Source: Campylobacterales bacterium
GTDB lineage: Bacteria; Campylobacterota; Campylobacteria; Campylobacterales; QNZT01
DNA length: 50,426 bases
Assembly (NCBI GenBank): GCA_024278835.1
Contig: JAJRSK010000016.1
Location: 1 to 50,426, forward strand
Direction: 5' to 3'
Of this stretch, positions 8,739 to 16,313 are shown one piece after another (the stretch's first letter is position 1; each line of letters begins with the position of its first letter). A program made the position numbers and the translations under genes. The notes below the pieces were generated by a model. That model worked only from the letters and a program-made list of their open reading frames with translations, was not told the origin of the DNA and did not search any database.

Positions 8739-9395
8739 TCAAGGGTGGTGGGTTTTAGAAACGGAGCACTTTGCTTTTATTAAAATCCAATCTCTTATCA
8801 TGATAAGCTCTTCTTCTACGATAGTATGCACTTTAGGATAACTTTTAAAGGTGATTTCAAAACCACCTTTTTGAAGTATCTCCACCTGGGATTTTGAAAC
8901 GTCAAAAGGCAGGACATCATCATGCGTGCCATGTGTGCAGAGCCAATTTCCTTTTTTAAGCGCAGGGTTCATCTCCTTTAAAAGCAACTTCGCATCATAG
9001 ATATAACCACTTACCGCGATATATCCCGCCAAAACCTTCTCATACCTCGCCCCAAACTCAAAGGTCAAAAGTGACCCCTGAGAAAAACCAAAGAGAAAGC
9101 TTTTGTCTGCATCAAATTTACTTTCAAAAAGCATGTCAAGTGTTTTTGTTAAAAGCTTTGAAAAGTCCTTGATACCTTCAAGCTGATTGGGTGGCAACTC
9201 ATACCATGACTTGCCCGTAAAATAATCATACGGCGCATCCAAAAGTAGATAATTCACATCATCCAAAGCCAACTGTTCAGGCATCCAAGTAAACCCCTGC
9301 GAAGAGTCCCCTCGACCATGCAATACAATCATCACTTTTTTAGAGGGAATTTTTGAGGCTATAAATATATGTTTAAGAGGTAAATCAACTAACAT
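8739..9395 (-). CDS. Alpha/beta-hydrolase, carboxylesterase family
   Basis: This is a 218-residue phospholipase/carboxylesterase-like hydrolase (YpfH-type). The oxyanion-side motif HGRGDSSQGF is near residue 26, the nucleophile Ser is in GFSQGS, the acid is likely Asp in HDDVLPF, and the His is in PKVHT. It probably hydrolyses small esters in the cytoplasm. Its ATG at 9395 overlaps the TAG stop of the BFD-like gene upstream by a few bases, so the two are probably co-translated. One TATCATGATA copy encodes Ile-Met-Ile near the C-terminus. Confidence 0.85.
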   Translation of the reverse strand: MLVDLPLKHIFIASKIPSKKVMIVLHGRGDSSQGFTWMPEQLALDDVNYLLLDAPYDYFTGKSWYELPPNQLEGIKDFSKLLTKTLDMLFESKFDADKSFLFGFSQGSLLTFEFGARYEKVLAGYIAVSGYIYDAKLLLKEMNPALKKGNWLCTHGTHDDVLPFDVSKSQVEILQKGGFEITFKSYPKVHTIVEEELIMIRDWILIKAKCSVSKTHHP

Positions 9396-9634
9396 AAACC
9401 TTCTTTTTTCGCATACTCTAAAATCTCATCTAGATGCACTTCTCGTTCATTGTCTTCGTCTATTTTTCGTGTTTGACAAAGCTCACAGGATGTACCCGCA
9501 GTCGTCTCATCCATCAACTTTTCTACACTATTGTGCCCTGCTTTTATCGCTACCAATATATCCCCCATCAACACACCATTGCATAAACAGACCTCATAAT
9601 CCTCTGGTAATTTTCCGATTTCTTCTAATGTCAT
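9389..9634 (-). CDS. BFD-like [2Fe-2S]-binding protein
   Basis: These 81 residues carry a bacterioferritin-associated-ferredoxin-like cluster site: C-L-C-N-G-V near residue 17 and C-E-L-C near residue 51, giving the C-x-C...C-x2-C spacing of the family. It probably carries electrons or senses redox or iron state. The start is placed at the ATG at 9634 with AAGGA upstream; the track start at 9637 is a GTG. The stop overlaps the esterase start, which suggests a two-gene operon. The partner protein is unknown. Confidence 0.8.
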   Translation of the reverse strand: MTLEEIGKLPEDYEVCLCNGVLMGDILVAIKAGHNSVEKLMDETTAGTSCELCQTRKIDEDNEREVHLDEILEYAKKEGLC

Positions 9635-9705
9635 CACTTATCCTTTCATATTATGATATAAGATAAAATTATACCACAAAGAAAGCAAATAACACGTTAA
9701 TCACT

Positions 9706-10203
9706 TTATAGCACCTCTATCATGATAGTGACTTCATCCCCTACTGCGATACCACCCGCTTCTGCCAACTTACCAAATCTCAGTCCAAATGCTTTGCGAC
9801 TGATTTTTCCATACAATACAAGTCCCTCTTTGATAGCAAACCATACCTCTTGACTCACTTCTTTAATAGTCAATTTCACCAATGCCTTTTTACCCTCAAC
9901 CTTCAGTAATTTTAGTGTCATTTTTGGGTATTTTTCTACATCAAAAAAGACTTCTGACCGTAAATACGCGTCACGCTTGGCATCTTTTGTATCGATAGAC
10001 GCTGTCTCCACTTCACCATACAAAGAGAGAAGTTTTTTTGTCCCTTCATCGATTTCATAGTGCCCAGAAAACTTTTCAAACGTCCCTTTTGTCTTCGTAA
10101 ACAACATATGCCGTACTTTAAACTCAACTACAGAATTGGCAACATCCACACTCTTTGAAAACAACAAACTAACCTGTAACAACAAAACAAATAACACTCT
10201 CAT
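9706..10203 (-). CDS. YceI family periplasmic protein
   Basis: This 165-residue protein has a signal peptide (MRVLFVLLLQVSLLFS) and the YceI lipocalin-like barrel: VEFKVRHMLFTKTKGTFEKFSGHY, DAKRDAYLRSEVFFDVEKYPKMTLKL, and the C-terminal GGIAVGDEVTIMIEVL. YceI proteins bind amphiphilic or isoprenoid molecules in the periplasm. It is shorter than the second YceI protein at 21908 and lacks its central insertion. It stands alone, divergent from the porin, with TATCATGATA at its 3' end encoding Ile-Met-Ile. Confidence 0.85.
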   Translation of the reverse strand: MRVLFVLLLQVSLLFSKSVDVANSVVEFKVRHMLFTKTKGTFEKFSGHYEIDEGTKKLLSLYGEVETASIDTKDAKRDAYLRSEVFFDVEKYPKMTLKLLKVEGKKALVKLTIKEVSQEVWFAIKEGLVLYGKISRKAFGLRFGKLAEAGGIAVGDEVTIMIEVL

Positions 10204-10251
10204 AAAATTTTTACCTCACTTTCCGCTATCATCATGATACAACAATTTAAA

Positions 10252-10270
10252 TGTAATCGTTTTGTAATCA
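10252..10270 (+). promoter_or_regulatory. Pho box of the porin gene
   Basis: TGTAATCG and TGTAATCA start 11 bp apart. Eight bases after the repeat comes the -10-like TACTAT (10279-10284), and the start codon lies 43 bases past the repeat. The same arrangement precedes pstS, pstC and pstB, which implies control by the PhoB-like regulator encoded at 27904. Confidence 0.75.
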
Positions 10271-10313
10271 ATTTGCGATACTATTCTCTTACCAAAACAT
10301 AAGAGAGGAATAA

Positions 10314-11351
10314 ATGAAAAAAGTTTTACTATCTACCCTAGCCATGTCGGTACTTGCATCTGCAATTGTCGCCGATGGTGTGACAGTCAAATCAAAAGCA
10401 GGCACACTAAAATTCAACGGTACACACTACATCGGATTTGTACACAAGTCCCCTGATGTAGGCAACGATGATGACTACTTTGAAACCAGAAGAAACTACT
10501 TTCAAGTAAAAGCATATATGAAAGATAACACAAAAGATTACCTACGAATTACCATGGACACACACAATGGTAGCGATGGTGAAGTCAATGTCAGACTCAA
10601 ATATGCTTACCTTTACCTTGACAATGTGCTTTTAAATACAGGTGTTGAGATGGGTCAAGTTCACCGACCATGGATTGATTTTGAAGAGCACCATGGCTGG
10701 TTATATAGAAGTATCGCCAAGACTTTTGTGGAAGAGCATTCTGGCGCACACTTTACCAATTCTGCGGACAAAGGTATCAACTTTAAGACAAAAACAGACA
10801 ACTTCACAAGTGAAATCGGTGTTTTCAACGGCGAGGGGTACCACGGCAAAGACAATGACGGTGAAAATGGTCTCTCTTATGAGTGGAGACTCACTTCCAA
10901 CCTACTAGGTACTGGCAAAAAACATGTGCATGCCACACACGATAGTTATGCTGATTTCTCATTTTTAGGGCAGTACAACACAAAGACACTCAAAAATGAT
11001 GAAGATTTCGTATGGTATGGTCTGCATGCAGTTTATAACCAACCAGAGTTCTTAGTCGCAGCTATGTATGTCACCGCAGATGAACAAGGCACAGCAAACA
11101 ATAGCAAAACAGGTACAGGATATACATTTAACGGTGAATACAGACCAACACATGACTGGGCACTCATCGGACGATATGACGCTTTTGAAGCAGATGATGG
11201 TGCCGATAGAGAAGAGTATATCGCAGGCGCTGCATACACCTACTCTAAAAATGTAAAATTCATTGGAAACATCTTCCATATCGACAAAGACAGCAACAAA
11301 AATGACCAAGCCACTGACAAGTTCATGCTCACAGCAGAAGTGAAGTGGTAA
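10314..11351 (+). CDS. Outer-membrane porin, probably phosphate-regulated
   Basis: These 345 residues consist of a signal peptide (MKKVLLSTLAMSVLASAIVA) and a beta-barrel with alternating polar and aromatic strands, ending KFMLTAEVKW. The C-terminal aromatic residue is the usual outer-membrane assembly signal. The weak similarity is to porin families such as OprP/O or short-chain porins of Campylobacterota. The Pho box upstream suggests it admits phosphate or phosphorylated compounds under phosphate limitation, by analogy with OprP. The ribosome site is GAGAGGAA. A strong hairpin follows at 11386. Confidence 0.8.
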   Translation: MKKVLLSTLAMSVLASAIVADGVTVKSKAGTLKFNGTHYIGFVHKSPDVGNDDDYFETRRNYFQVKAYMKDNTKDYLRITMDTHNGSDGEVNVRLKYAYLYLDNVLLNTGVEMGQVHRPWIDFEEHHGWLYRSIAKTFVEEHSGAHFTNSADKGINFKTKTDNFTSEIGVFNGEGYHGKDNDGENGLSYEWRLTSNLLGTGKKHVHATHDSYADFSFLGQYNTKTLKNDEDFVWYGLHAVYNQPEFLVAAMYVTADEQGTANNSKTGTGYTFNGEYRPTHDWALIGRYDAFEADDGADREEYIAGAAYTYSKNVKFIGNIFHIDKDSNKNDQATDKFMLTAEVKW

Positions 11352-11385
11352 TCAGTCAATTCTATATTTCAACTCCTCCTCAAGA

Positions 11386-11411
11386 ACTATCTAGGAAAAC
11401 TCCTAGATAGT
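11386..11411 (+). terminator. Terminator-like hairpin after the porin
   Basis: ACTATCTAGGA (11386-11396) and TCCTAGATAGT (11401-11411) form a perfect 11-bp stem with an AAAC loop. No long T-run follows. Confidence 0.7.
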
Positions 11412-11471
11412 CTCTATACACGATATCACCTCTTCTTTGCTATCATGATACGCTGATATACTATTTTATGA

Positions 11472-11506
11472 TATAATAAAAACAAATAGTAACAAAACAA
11501 AAGGAG
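11472..11506 (+). promoter_or_regulatory. Promoter -10 and ribosome site of the AhpD-like gene
   Basis: TATAAT at 11472-11477 is a consensus -10 box. AAGGAG at 11501-11506 sits 7 nt before the ATG at 11514. No clear -35 is present. Confidence 0.5.
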
Positions 11507-11513
11507 CGTATAT

Positions 11514-12044
11514 ATGGCACATATAAAACTACCAGAATTTGAAGAGATGGCTCCAGCCATTCAAGATAAAGCAAGACCGATATTAGAAAAGACAGGTCAG
11601 CTTGGTGAGATCTTTAAACTCTTGGCGATAGATGAAAAAATCTATTTTGCGACTGATGGTATGATACAAAAGTATCTTCTTGATGAAACCACCCTCTCTT
11701 ATGATATCAAAGAAGCCATCGCCCTTTTAATCTCCAAAGAAAATGGCTGCAAAATGTGTGTCGATGTACACAAAAGCATCGCCAAAATGCTTGGCTTGAG
11801 TGAGGAGCGCATAGAACAAATCTTAGAAGGAATTGAGGCTATCGATACAGATGACAAAGAGAAAGCACTCCTACATTTTTGTATCAAAGCATCTCAAAAA
11901 GAAAATTACAAGATAGAAAAAAAAGAGATAGATGCCTTAAAAGAGATGGGTTGGAGCGATGTACAAATCATCGAAGCCGTCGCTATTACTGGGTACTTCA
12001 ACTATATCAACACCCTATCAAATGTCTTTGGTCTTGGGCAGTAA
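11514..12044 (+). CDS. AhpD-like / carboxymuconolactone decarboxylase family protein
   Basis: This 176-residue all-helical protein has the AhpD active-site pattern C-K-M-C-V-D-V-H (about residues 80-87), with the two Cys and the His of the alkylhydroperoxidase core. It probably acts as a thiol peroxidase or in disposal of reactive small molecules. No signal peptide is present, so it is cytoplasmic. It has its own promoter and a consensus ribosome site. It converges on the EamA gene, whose TGA stop lies in a TATCATGATA palindrome 8 bp beyond. Confidence 0.85.
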   Translation: MAHIKLPEFEEMAPAIQDKARPILEKTGQLGEIFKLLAIDEKIYFATDGMIQKYLLDETTLSYDIKEAIALLISKENGCKMCVDVHKSIAKMLGLSEERIEQILEGIEAIDTDDKEKALLHFCIKASQKENYKIEKKEIDALKEMGWSDVQIIEAVAITGYFNYINTLSNVFGLGQ

Positions 12045-12053
12045 TCACGCCTA

Positions 12054-12920
12054 TCATGATACCCTACGGGTCAATATATACCCGCCCAAAAGCACCGGTA
12101 TCACCCCAAGCATTTGCCGAAATTCCGGTACTTCACCAAGATAAAAATATGCAAAAAACATCGTAATCATCGGGATGATAGCCAAAAGCGCAGAAAGCTT
12201 GGTGATATCGATACGATGTAGTGCTTCCATCCGTAATATCTTTGACACGCCAAATATCAAAAATCCTATCAAAAACAGATAAGGCAAGGCTTTTAACAGG
12301 CTCTTCATATCCACAGCCGGTTCAAACATCCAAGCCATTATCATGATAACAGGAAAAGCAATCATCGAACGAAAGCCTAGTATCGTTTCAGAAGAGCAAA
12401 AGGTACGCGTCTTTTTTGAATAATAATTGGCAATAGGCGCGATAGCAGCCCCTATCATGATAAGCACATCCCCTTTGTTAAACACCATATCATCAGGCAC
12501 AAGGATAACAAGCGCCCCAATCCCCATAATCACAGCACCAAATGTATGCAAAAGATGCATCTTTTCATCCCCAAAAACATTAAAGTAAAGATAGGAAAAA
12601 AGCACTTGCATAAAGATGATGACAGACATATTGCCAGCACTCGTGTACTGCATCCCCCAAAATACAAGGACAAATAGTATGCTTATCCAAAAACTTGTCA
12701 ACAATAGATACTTATGTGCTGCACGGTTTTTTAACTCAGAAAAGAGATTTTTTCGTATCATGATAGCCACAAAAAAGAAGATGGAAACAAAAAGAGAAAA
12801 GGCATACGTATGCAAGGCACCTATCTGTTTGATAGCGACGATAGAAAGGATAGGAAACCAACTCTCCAAGAGTGCCAATCCCAACATATAGAGTTCACCT
12901 TTTCTTTGTTCAGTCATCAT
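12054..12920 (-). CDS. EamA/DMT-family transporter
   Basis: This 288-residue protein has about ten hydrophobic helices in two related halves, the EamA (DMT) layout of small-metabolite exporters. Examples are LGLALLESWFPILSIVAI in the first half and IPMITMFFAYFYLGEVPEF near the end, where the glutamate-containing YLGE motif is typical. Substrate unknown. It is divergent from a TetR regulator, with two operator-like sites between them, so it is probably repressed by that protein. Three TATCATGATA copies inside the gene each encode Ile-Met-Ile in membrane segments, and a fourth forms the TGA stop. Confidence 0.85.
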   Translation of the reverse strand: MMTEQRKGELYMLGLALLESWFPILSIVAIKQIGALHTYAFSLFVSIFFFVAIMIRKNLFSELKNRAAHKYLLLTSFWISILFVLVFWGMQYTSAGNMSVIIFMQVLFSYLYFNVFGDEKMHLLHTFGAVIMGIGALVILVPDDMVFNKGDVLIMIGAAIAPIANYYSKKTRTFCSSETILGFRSMIAFPVIMIMAWMFEPAVDMKSLLKALPYLFLIGFLIFGVSKILRMEALHRIDITKLSALLAIIPMITMFFAYFYLGEVPEFRQMLGVIPVLLGGYILTRRVS

Positions 12921-12953
12921 CTTCCTTTAAAATTTGGCGTAGTCTACTATTTT

Positions 12954-13001
12954 TGAACTAAATAGTACATAAAGCCTTGATATTTTGTACCATTTAGTCT
13001 A
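12954..13001. promoter_or_regulatory. Two operator-like sites between EamA and TetR genes
   Basis: TGAACTAAATAGTACA (12954-12969) and TGTACCATTTAGTCTA (12986-13001) match the consensus TGTAC-N6-GTACA seen more perfectly at 13644 and 13709. The second overlaps the TetR gene's -10 (TATAAT, 13000-13005), a layout suited to autorepression and control of the divergent exporter. Confidence 0.6.
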
Positions 13002-13012
13002 TAATACTTTTT

Positions 13013-13603
13013 ATGAAACAAACACGCGGACGACCAAAAGCCTGTGACGAGGATGAAGCACTAGCATTGGCGATGAATTATTTTTGGGAGCATGGCTATG
13101 ATAATGCCTCATTAGATAAGCTTTTACCTGCTATGGGTATCAAAAAAAGTAGTTTTTATCATACTTTTAAAAGCAAAGAGGAACTGTTTTCACGGGCATT
13201 GCATCTCTATCGTGAAGAGACACAAAAAGAGTTTATCGCACTACGAGATGAAATGGGCGCTAAAAATGCCCTTATCATGATAGTGGAATTTACTATGCAA
13301 GAACTCCAAGATACAGGTAAAGTAAAAGGGTGCCTGCTTGTCAGTTCTGGACAAGAGTGCTACAACAAATACCCACACTTAAGCCAACAAGTCGGGCAAG
13401 AATTTCTCTACTTTTTAAAGCTCTTTGAAGAAACAATACAGATGGCACAAACAAAGGGAGAGATAAAAAACACTTTAGTCGCCAAGCGTTTAGCAGGACG
13501 CTATATCAGTGCATTAAACGGTCTTTTAGTCACCATCCAAGCTGGAGCACCCAAAGAAGTTTTGGATGACTTGATGGAAAATATAAAAGAGATATTGGAG
13601 TAG
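13013..13603 (+). CDS. TetR-family regulator, possibly leaderless
   Basis: These 196 residues start RGRPKACDEDEALALAMNYFWEHGYDNASLDKLLPAMGIKKSSFYHTFKSKEELF, a TetR helix-turn-helix, followed by a variable ligand domain. Four palindromic sites (12954, 12986, 13644, 13709) surround it, so it probably represses itself, the divergent exporter and the downstream gene. The -10 TATAAT ends at 13005, only 7 nt before the ATG, and no Shine-Dalgarno sequence is visible; the transcript may begin at the AUG. One TATCATGATA copy encodes Ile-Met-Ile. It ends TAG. Confidence 0.88.
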   Translation: MKQTRGRPKACDEDEALALAMNYFWEHGYDNASLDKLLPAMGIKKSSFYHTFKSKEELFSRALHLYREETQKEFIALRDEMGAKNALIMIVEFTMQELQDTGKVKGCLLVSSGQECYNKYPHLSQQVGQEFLYFLKLFEETIQMAQTKGEIKNTLVAKRLAGRYISALNGLLVTIQAGAPKEVLDDLMENIKEILE

Positions 13604-13643
13604 TTTTCATAACTATTGCACTATCTTTTTTTTAGTCTATTTT

Positions 13644-13724
13644 TGTACTTATTAGTACAATTTTAGCTACAACAAAGATTATGAGTCAACAAAAGCTATG
13701 TACATTTTTGTACCAATCAGTACA
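13644..13724. promoter_or_regulatory. Two 16-bp TetR operator-like palindromes
   Basis: TGTACTTATTAGTACA (13644-13659) and TGTACCAATCAGTACA (13709-13724) share perfect TGTAC/GTACA arms around a 6-bp centre. They precede the small secreted ORF at 13741, suggesting that its promoter is controlled by the TetR protein just upstream. Confidence 0.65.
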
Positions 13725-13740
13725 CATACAAGGAAACATT

Positions 13741-13833
13741 ATGAAAAAATTAACAACAGCTACACTTGTAGCACTTAGCCTCACAGCCAATGCAAACCTT
13801 GGATGTCTACCTCAACACCAGGATGAAAAGTAA
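13741..13833 (+). CDS. Short secreted peptide or truncated exported protein
   Basis: The 30-residue frame begins with a convincing signal peptide (MKKLTTATLVALSLTANA) and then only NLGCLPQHQDEK before TAA. AAGGAA precedes the ATG. The operators upstream suggest a real regulated promoter. The very short mature part (12 residues, one Cys) looks like the remains of a larger periplasmic protein whose rest was deleted, but a genuine micropeptide is possible. Confidence 0.4.
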   Translation: MKKLTTATLVALSLTANANLGCLPQHQDEK

Positions 13834-13844
13834 TTGGCTTCATC

Positions 13845-14066
13845 TTAGCCTAAGATATTTTGCTTCATATCTTCCCACGTAACAGACTTAACTGCTCCAG
13901 ATTCTAAAGATGCATATCTGTCTTTAGCAAGGTTTACCCATTTTTCCATACTATTTGCATCTTCTCTATCATCTAAAGAAGCTATAAGGTACTGAGCAAT
14001 CATCCCCTTTTCAGATGCACTCAATGTCTCCAACTCACTCATCACTTGGTTCATTTTTGCAGTCAT
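13845..14066 (-). CDS. Addiction-module antitoxin-like protein, no toxin partner
   Basis: The 73 residues contain LSASEKGMIAQYLIASLDD near the middle, then W-x4-DRYASLESGAVKSVTWEDMKQ, the layout of the unstable RelB-like 'addiction module' antitoxins (PF09720 type). Those usually overlap a RelE/ParE toxin gene; none is present on either side. It may be an orphan antitoxin or a stand-alone regulator. An AAGGA-like ribosome site (AAAAGGAT in gene sense) precedes the start. Confidence 0.65.
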   Translation of the reverse strand: MTAKMNQVMSELETLSASEKGMIAQYLIASLDDREDANSMEKWVNLAKDRYASLESGAVKSVTWEDMKQNILG

Positions 14067-14184
14067 GAAAATCCTTTTATTCTATATGATTTGAGTATAT
14101 CAAAATCCATACCAAAAATCAACTATAATATATTGTAGAACAAGGCGATATATGCGAGCCCTGTAAATGAACTTTTCTTTTACT

Positions 14185-14394
14185 TTAGTCATTCTTCTGC
14201 ACCATTTTCTTTATCTTCACAGCCTTTTCAAAATGGTCTAACTTGTGTGTAAGTATCCACCATGTAGCCACCTCCATCAACGGCTCTGGGTAATCATTTT
14301 TGTTAGCATAAAATGACAAGCCTACATTAGTTCCTTTGGCTTCTACCTTTTTATCACATACTTCTATGATTTTCTTTTTTATGGATGCTCTCAT
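14185..14394 (-). CDS. Small conserved protein (DUF6500-like)
   Basis: This 69-residue protein has MRASIKKKIIEVCDKKVEAKG, VGLSFYANKND and LMEVATWWILTHKLDHFEKA. From memory this matches DUF6500, a small family of unknown function. It has no signal peptide. Its ATG overlaps the TGA of the GNAT gene upstream (ATGA), so the two are translationally coupled. Confidence 0.6.
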   Translation of the reverse strand: MRASIKKKIIEVCDKKVEAKGTNVGLSFYANKNDYPEPLMEVATWWILTHKLDHFEKAVKIKKMVQKND

Positions 14395-14825
14395 AGTGTT
14401 AAAAACCCCTTCTCTATCATGATATCTTGATGTTTAAATATCGCCATCGCTGTGGTCATCTTGGCAAACCCAAGCTTTTCATAAAACCCATCTTTACCGA
14501 TGTTGGCAAAAAGAATAATTTTATTGTACCCCTTCACACAGTCAAGTAACTTTTGTGTTATCTCTTTTCCAAGTCCCTCTCCTTGATAGTCTGGATGCAA
14601 AGCGATATCACAGAGATAGGCACTATCCACACCATCTGCTAGCGCTCTTCCCACACCGATAAGAGTGCTATCATGATAGATAAAATAGACAAATCGACTA
14701 CCTTCAAATGCCGTCTTTAACATCTGGGCTGGTTTATCCCCTAAAGGTGCTATTTTATACAAATTGGAGAGTTCTTGCCAGTCGATGTTATCACAGGTGT
14801 CTAGCCACTTAAAGTTTTTTTCCAT
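14391..14825 (-). CDS. GNAT family N-acetyltransferase
   Basis: This 144-residue single-domain acetyltransferase has the acetyl-CoA-binding motif A region LCDIALHPDYQGEGLGKEITQKLL (Q-x-x-G-x-G/A) and a following strand IILFANIGKDGFYEKLGF typical of GNAT. Substrate unknown. It is co-translated with the DUF6500-like gene downstream. Two TATCATGATA copies lie inside, one read as Tyr-His-Asp and one as Ile-Met-Ile, only 254 bp apart. Confidence 0.88.
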   Translation of the reverse strand: MEKNFKWLDTCDNIDWQELSNLYKIAPLGDKPAQMLKTAFEGSRFVYFIYHDSTLIGVGRALADGVDSAYLCDIALHPDYQGEGLGKEITQKLLDCVKGYNKIILFANIGKDGFYEKLGFAKMTTAMAIFKHQDIMIEKGFLTL

Positions 14826-14842
14826 AAAACAGAACCTTTCTA

Positions 14843-15637
14843 TTATTTTCTTTCTAAAAATTCAATAACTTTATCTGCAACTTTAGATGCAGATTGTGAG
14901 TTTTGTCCAGTGATAAGACGACCATCAACTATAACTTTTTCCTTCCAAGCTTTTCCATAAGTATACTTGCTTCCACGCTCTTTTAATTTATCTTGCAATA
15001 AAAATGGGAGAATATTTTTCATTTCTATTATCTTACCTTTCTTATCTTCAAAATTTAAATCTTTTTCTTCTTCATTTGTGAATGAAGTTATTTTTTTACC
15101 ATAAATCAAATATTTTCCACTTGATAATTTCACATTGATAAGTGCTGATGGACCATGACAAACAGCAGACACAATCCCATTGTTTTCATATATTTCACTT
15201 GTGATTTTTTTAACATATTCGTTATCTGGAAAATCCCACATTGTTCCTGAACCACCTGCATATAGTATCGCTTTGTATTGTTTAGCATCAATTTGTGAAA
15301 GAGGAATTGTTTGAAAAACTTTTGACATTAGTTCTGCATTTTTCAAAAACATTTCGTTAGACTTGTCTTCCTCTTTAGATTTAAATATTTTTTGATCAAC
15401 TGGTGCTATACCACCTTTAATGCTGGCTACATCTACTATATATCCCGCTTCTTTAAATTTATAATAAGGCAGTGTTAATTCTGGTAGCCAAAACCCTGTC
15501 TTTTTTTCAGTGTTACCTAACTCTGAATGGCTGGTCAATACTATCAGTACTTTATCTTTACTCTCTGCATAAGTTGCAGTTAATGTTATAATAAAAACTA
15601 TAACAATCCTTACTATATTTTTACTTATTCTTTTCAT
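14843..15637 (-). CDS. Exported DJ-1/PfpI-family protein
   Basis: These 264 residues comprise an N-terminal hydrophobic signal (IVRIVIVFIITLTATYA) and a DJ-1/PfpI (HchA-like) domain. The nucleophile elbow is A-V-C-H-G-P, with the acidic/His environment in KTGFWLPELTLPYYKF and ILYAGGSGTMWDFPD. Such proteins act as glyoxalase III/chaperones or hydrolases; a periplasmic location is unusual. It lies downstream of a Crp/Fnr gene in the same direction, a pairing seen often for this family. The gene is more A+T-rich than its neighbours and contains no TATCATGATA, so it may be transferred. Confidence 0.82.
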   Translation of the reverse strand: MKRISKNIVRIVIVFIITLTATYAESKDKVLIVLTSHSELGNTEKKTGFWLPELTLPYYKFKEAGYIVDVASIKGGIAPVDQKIFKSKEEDKSNEMFLKNAELMSKVFQTIPLSQIDAKQYKAILYAGGSGTMWDFPDNEYVKKITSEIYENNGIVSAVCHGPSALINVKLSSGKYLIYGKKITSFTNEEEKDLNFEDKKGKIIEMKNILPFLLQDKLKERGSKYTYGKAWKEKVIVDGRLITGQNSQSASKVADKVIEFLERK

Positions 15638-15690
15638 GACTATCCTTTGATGTGTTGAATAAGAAATAGTACTAGATTAAATAACTTTTG

Positions 15691-16313
15691 TCATTTACAT
15701 ATGTTGATATCAGCTTTTCGTATTCGACTTAATTGTGTTGGTGTAATCCCTAAGTGTGAAGCAATAAGATATTGAGGAACGCGAGACTCAAGGGTAGGAA
15801 ATTTTTCTAAAAACTCTGCATATCGCTCAGCTGCACTTTTTTGTACAAATGCAACTTCTCGTGACTCTTTTTCTATAAGCCAATTTTTTTCAAGATAATA
15901 TATTTGAAATAGCTTCAAATCATCTTTTTTGACTAGTAACTGTCTAAATTTTTCATAATCAATAAAAATAACTTTTGAATCTTCTAACGCTTCTATCTCA
16001 AAACAGGAAGGATCTTTTGTAAGAAGAGAGACCATCGAACCAGCAAAAGTATTTTCTAAAAAAAGTTTTTATTGTATTCATGTCCCTGCTCATCGAGGAT
16101 ATATGCTCTTAATAATCCTTTAACTACAAACATAAGGTCTCTTGCAGTATCCCCAAAACGACAAGGACAATCATTTTTTTTAATCATTTTTATCTTTGAA
16201 ATTTGAACAAGTGACTCCCATGTATCATCTGAAATATATGTATAATTTTCCATAGTTCTACGAAGATACTTTAGGATTTCATCGATTTTAATATCGCTAT
16301 TTTTTCTTTTCAT
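15691..16313 (-). pseudogene. Crp/Fnr-family regulator with a one-base frameshift
   Basis: The N-terminal frame (16313-16056, 85 aa) gives a cyclic-nucleotide-binding-like domain ending YNKNFF and then TAG. A different frame continues LENTFAGSMVSLLTKDPSCFEIEALEDSKVIFIDYEKF and the C-terminal winged helix (YLIASHLGITPTQLSRIRKA) to TGA at 15691. The two join at a run of seven A (16058-16064; T in gene sense); eight would restore one frame of about 207 residues, a normal Crp/Fnr length. The gap could be mutation, slippage (phase variation) or sequence error. Its start overlaps the 3' end of the AlkX-like gene. Confidence 0.82.
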
